Assembly (NCBI GenBank): GCA_903921455.1
Contig: CAIXPZ010000187.1
Span: 1-6,226 of the forward strand
Direction of reading: 5' to 3'
Source of the DNA: an uncultured Verrucomicrobia subdivision 3 bacterium
Lineage (GTDB): Bacteria; Verrucomicrobiota; Verrucomicrobiae; Limisphaerales; UBA11358
DNA length: 6,226 nt
Below are positions 5,964 through 6,226 of the stretch, piece by piece. Position 1 is the first letter of the stretch; each line of letters starts with the position of its first letter. Below the pieces are notes generated by a model. The model ran no database searches. It worked only from the letters and a program-made list of their open reading frames with translations, and was not told the origin of the DNA. The position numbers and the translations under genes were made by a program.

Positions 5964-6226
5964 ATGGCCAAACGCGATTACTACGAAACTTTGGGCGTCC
6001 CGCGCGGCGCGAGCGACGACGAAATCAAGAAAGCCTACCGCAAGCTGGCGGTGAAATTTCATCCGGACAAAAATCCGGGCGACCATGCCGCCGAGGAAAA
6101 TTTCAAGGAACTCGGCCACGCCTACGAAATCTTGAGCGACCCGCAGAAGCGCGCCGCCTACGACCAATACGGCCACGACGCCTTCGACCCGCGCGCACGC
6201 GCACGCGGCGGCGGCTTTGCCGGCGG
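5964..6226 (+). CDS. dnaJ: DnaJ (Hsp40) co-chaperone, N-terminal part, runs off the right edge
   Basis: The visible 87 residues are a complete J domain plus the beginning of the Gly/Phe-rich linker. [38 protein letters not shown] spans residues 3-40 in the sequence, with the HPD triad at 33-35 that stimulates DnaK's ATPase. Helix III and the domain end follow as [24 protein letters not shown] (47-70). The linker opens with an Arg/Ala stretch (RARAR, 77-81) then GGGF. The zinc-finger and C-terminal substrate-binding domains expected of a full type I DnaJ of about 370-380 residues lie outside the window, so a shorter CbpA-like protein cannot be excluded, though position after grpE favours DnaJ. 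There is no Shine-Dalgarno; the upstream bases are a heptamer array. Confidence 0.93.
   Translation, partial: MAKRDYYETLGVPRGASDDEIKKAYRKLAVKFHPDKNPGDHAAEENFKELGHAYEILSDPQKRAAYDQYGHDAFDPRARARGGGFAG

Noticed and set aside
6191..6215. GCGCGCAC/GCGGCG low-complexity stretch in dnaJ
   Set aside because: It encodes the start of the Gly-rich linker, which is normally of low complexity, and stays in frame.

Overview
The window reads as ordinary bacterial chromosome of moderately high GC with tightly packed genes. No rRNA, tRNA, CRISPR array, transposase or phage gene was seen. The best taxonomic guess is a Verrucomicrobiota (Pedosphaera-like) or related PVC-group bacterium. This rests on a giant DUF2723 membrane protein fused to TPRs, an ECF sigma factor whose 3' end overlaps a small single-pass membrane protein, AT-rich heptamer arrays in the spacers, and starts that mostly lack a Shine-Dalgarno sequence. 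It is family-level recognition from reading, not a database result.

Layout: (1) 1-493, minus strand, the N-terminal part of a family 2 glycosyltransferase that runs off the left edge. (2) 494-583, a 90-base divergent spacer with a good sigma-70-type promoter facing the glycosyltransferase. (3) 584-1213, plus strand, an ECF-type sigma factor. (4) 1143-1511, a 122-residue protein with one membrane segment, overlapping the sigma gene by 71 bases and carrying the only strong Shine-Dalgarno sequence in the window. (5) 1521-5264, a 1247-residue DUF2723/GT117-like membrane glycosyltransferase with a large soluble region and C-terminal TPR-like repeats. (6) 5265-5372, a spacer with a 28-base heptamer array and a probable promoter. 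(7) 5373-5930, grpE. (8) 5931-5963, a second 28-base heptamer array. (9) 5964 to the right edge, the J domain and start of the G/F linker of dnaJ.

The sigma gene, the small membrane protein and the DUF2723 gene lie head to tail with an overlap and then a 9-base gap, so they look like one operon. A reasonable hypothesis is that the small protein is a membrane-tethered partner (anti-sigma-like) of the sigma factor, and that the unit controls a cell-envelope glycosylation enzyme. The divergent family 2 glycosyltransferase resembles polyprenyl-phosphate sugar synthases and could supply the lipid-linked donor that a GT-C enzyme would use. grpE and dnaJ form a separate chaperone unit with its own predicted promoter; dnaK is not in view.

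The most notable unexplained signals are a change in GC-skew sign on the plus strand near 3250, inside the DUF2723 gene, and the matched four-unit heptamer arrays directly after two consecutive stop codons.
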